From an uncultured Aurantimonas sp. (GTDB lineage Bacteria; Pseudomonadota; Alphaproteobacteria; Rhizobiales; Rhizobiaceae), in NCBI GenBank assembly GCA_947488615.1, contig CANKZU010000004.1:124001-188000 (forward strand): a stretch of DNA of 64,000 nt, written 5' to 3'. The notes under the pieces were generated by a model. The model was not told the DNA's origin, ran no database searches, and saw nothing but the letters and a program-made list of their open reading frames with translations. The position numbers and the translations under genes were made by a program. Of the stretch, positions 62,946 to 64,000 are shown in pieces. Every line of letters begins with the position of its first letter. Within the stretch, counting starts at the first letter, position 1.

Positions 62946-63538
62946 GATCTGCTCTCCGCGATCTGCTTCTCGTCCATCGAACCGCCGGCGGAGGTCTTTT
63001 CGACAATGAGGTTGGCGATTTCGGCGGCGGTGGCTGGTGGCATCGCGCTGAGAATCTCGCTCGCCTGACGCGCTTTCAGTCGGGCGATCACCGAAGCGGC
63101 GGCATCGCGTTCGAGATTGACGAGTTGGGCCGCGGCGGCGTCAGCCTTCATCTTGGCGTAGATGTCGACGATGATCGTGGATGCGCTGTCGAGGAAGCGG
63201 TTTCGCTCCGCCAGCCATTCCTGATAGTCTTTGCGCTTGGCTTCGAGGGCGTCGATCTGCTTGCCGATCTCGGTTTCGAGTTCGGTCAGCTGCTTCTGCT
63301 CCAAAGCGTAGCGGGCGTCCTGGGCCTTGTCGGCGATATTGAGACAGTATTTCTCGACCTCGCTGGCGGGCTTTTTGCGTTTGGCGACTTCACCGCTCTC
63401 GCCGATGATCCGGATTTCCTGGGGTGGAATTTCGGGCGCTCCGGCTGCGTGTGCGAAGCCCGCCGGCGCCAGAATGGGGGCGAAAACGACGAGCCTGGCA
63501 GCGCGCCGGCCCATTCGCATGAAAGTCTGAATCATCAT
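62942..63538 (-). CDS. motE: MotE chaperone-like periplasmic protein
   Basis: A 198-residue precursor with signal (RRAARLVVFAPILAPAGFAH), a charged coiled coil (QLTELETEIGKQIDALEAKR) and a C-terminal MgtE-N-like module (ARLKARQASEILSAMPPATA). In Sinorhizobium MotE is a disulfide-linked periplasmic chaperone that stabilises MotC; one cysteine (VEKYCLNIAD) is visible here. Located between flgI and flgH as in other rhizobia, overlapping both. Confidence 0.88.
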   Translation of the reverse strand: MMIQTFMRMGRRAARLVVFAPILAPAGFAHAAGAPEIPPQEIRIIGESGEVAKRKKPASEVEKYCLNIADKAQDARYALEQKQLTELETEIGKQIDALEAKRKDYQEWLAERNRFLDSASTIIVDIYAKMKADAAAAQLVNLERDAAASVIARLKARQASEILSAMPPATAAEIANLIVEKTSAGGSMDEKQIAESRS

Positions 63539-64000
63539 TGCACCACGAGTTCGGCTTGTAAGGCACCAGCCGTCTTGATTCCCTGCAGGATTGCGATGAT
63601 CCCCGTCGGCTTCAGCCCAATACCGTTGAGACCGCGAACCACGGACTCCAGATCTGCGCCGCCGACCAGGGCGAAGGATCCACCGCCCTGCTGGGCATCG
63701 ACGATGGTTTCGGAGGTCACCACCGTCTGCCCTTTCGAGAAGGGCTCAGGCTGCGAGACGGCCGGAAGTTCGCTGACTCGCACGGTCAGATTGCCGTGGG
63801 TCAGGGCAACGGTCGAGATCTGCACGTCCCTGCCGATGACGACCGTGCCGGTCCGCTCATCGATGACGACCCGCGCCGCTTGGTCCGGCTCGATCCTGAG
63901 ATCACCAATCTCGGCAATGAAACGAGTGCTCGACACCTTCGCGGGCCGCTTGAGATGGATCGTGCGGAAGTCCTCTTCCTGCGCGACGGCCCCGCCCCAG
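63535..64000 (-). CDS. flgI: Flagellar P-ring protein FlgI (C-terminal part, cut by window end)
   Basis: The last 154 residues of FlgI are present: IEPDQAARVVIDERTGTVVI, GRDVQISTVALTHGNLTVRV, then VSQPEPFSKGQTVVT and the end GLNGIGLKPTGIIAILQGIK TAGALQAELVV. The frame is open to base 64000, so the N-terminus lies outside. Forms the periplasmic P-ring. It ends in an ATGA overlap with motE. Confidence 0.95.
   Translation of the reverse strand, partial: WGGAVAQEEDFRTIHLKRPAKVSSTRFIAEIGDLRIEPDQAARVVIDERTGTVVIGRDVQISTVALTHGNLTVRVSELPAVSQPEPFSKGQTVVTSETIVDAQQGGGSFALVGGADLESVVRGLNGIGLKPTGIIAILQGIKTAGALQAELVVQ

Overview
The window is high-GC DNA from a motile alphaproteobacterium of the order Hyphomicrobiales (Rhizobiales), possibly near Aurantimonadaceae; the family is a guess from gene content. 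The order-level call rests on SciP (DUF1153), the PhyR-NepR-EcfG general stress response with an HWE-family histidine kinase, and the rhizobial motility genes motB-motC-motD-motE, rem, flaF and flbT.

1-3967: right end of an integrated element abutting the 3' end of a tRNA-Met(CAT) gene. It holds the tail of a protein with two winged-helix-like repeats, five tightly packed small genes of unknown function (two with Cys pairs that could bind zinc), an AlpA/excisionase-like gene and a tyrosine recombinase. The left end lies outside the window. 4045-15000: ordinary chromosome with a Gfo/Idh/MocA oxidoreductase, mnmA, sciP, a dppABC-x-DF peptide ABC transporter operon carrying an extra unknown membrane gene (x), a HugZ-like protein and a small lipoprotein.

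15200-25300: a general-stress-response island. It contains an HWE kinase, phyR, nepR-ecfG, and a set of stress-type envelope genes (glycine-zipper lipoprotein, DUF883, YqjE-like, BaeRF/host-attachment, DUF1328, a triple PRC-barrel protein with a LEA-like helix). Four exact GGAAC-N16-CGTT motifs and one near-match, each correctly placed upstream of a gene, suggest that much of the island is a sigma-EcfG regulon in cis. 25480-39350: RND efflux pair, an MHYT-GGDEF-EAL c-di-GMP protein, a SNase-like nuclease, the ABC-F protein Uup, a D-Ala-D-Ala carboxypeptidase, an RhlE-like RNA helicase, a PHA-granule-region protein and a PilZ-like protein.

39466-64000: a continuous minus-strand flagellar block. 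Transcription runs from right to left: flgI (partial)-motE-flgH-fliL-fliP; two tandem flagellin genes, each with its own terminator; fliF-fliH-motB-motC-motD behind a perfect CtrA box; rem; flgE-flgK-flgL-flaF-flbT-flgD-fliQ-flhA-fliR; then four small divergent export/assembly genes resembling fliJ, flgJ(N), flgN and fliL. Most junctions are 1-4 base stop/start overlaps. SciP, the CtrA antagonist in Caulobacter, is encoded about 50 kb away in the same window. No CRISPR array, rRNA gene or insertion sequence was seen.
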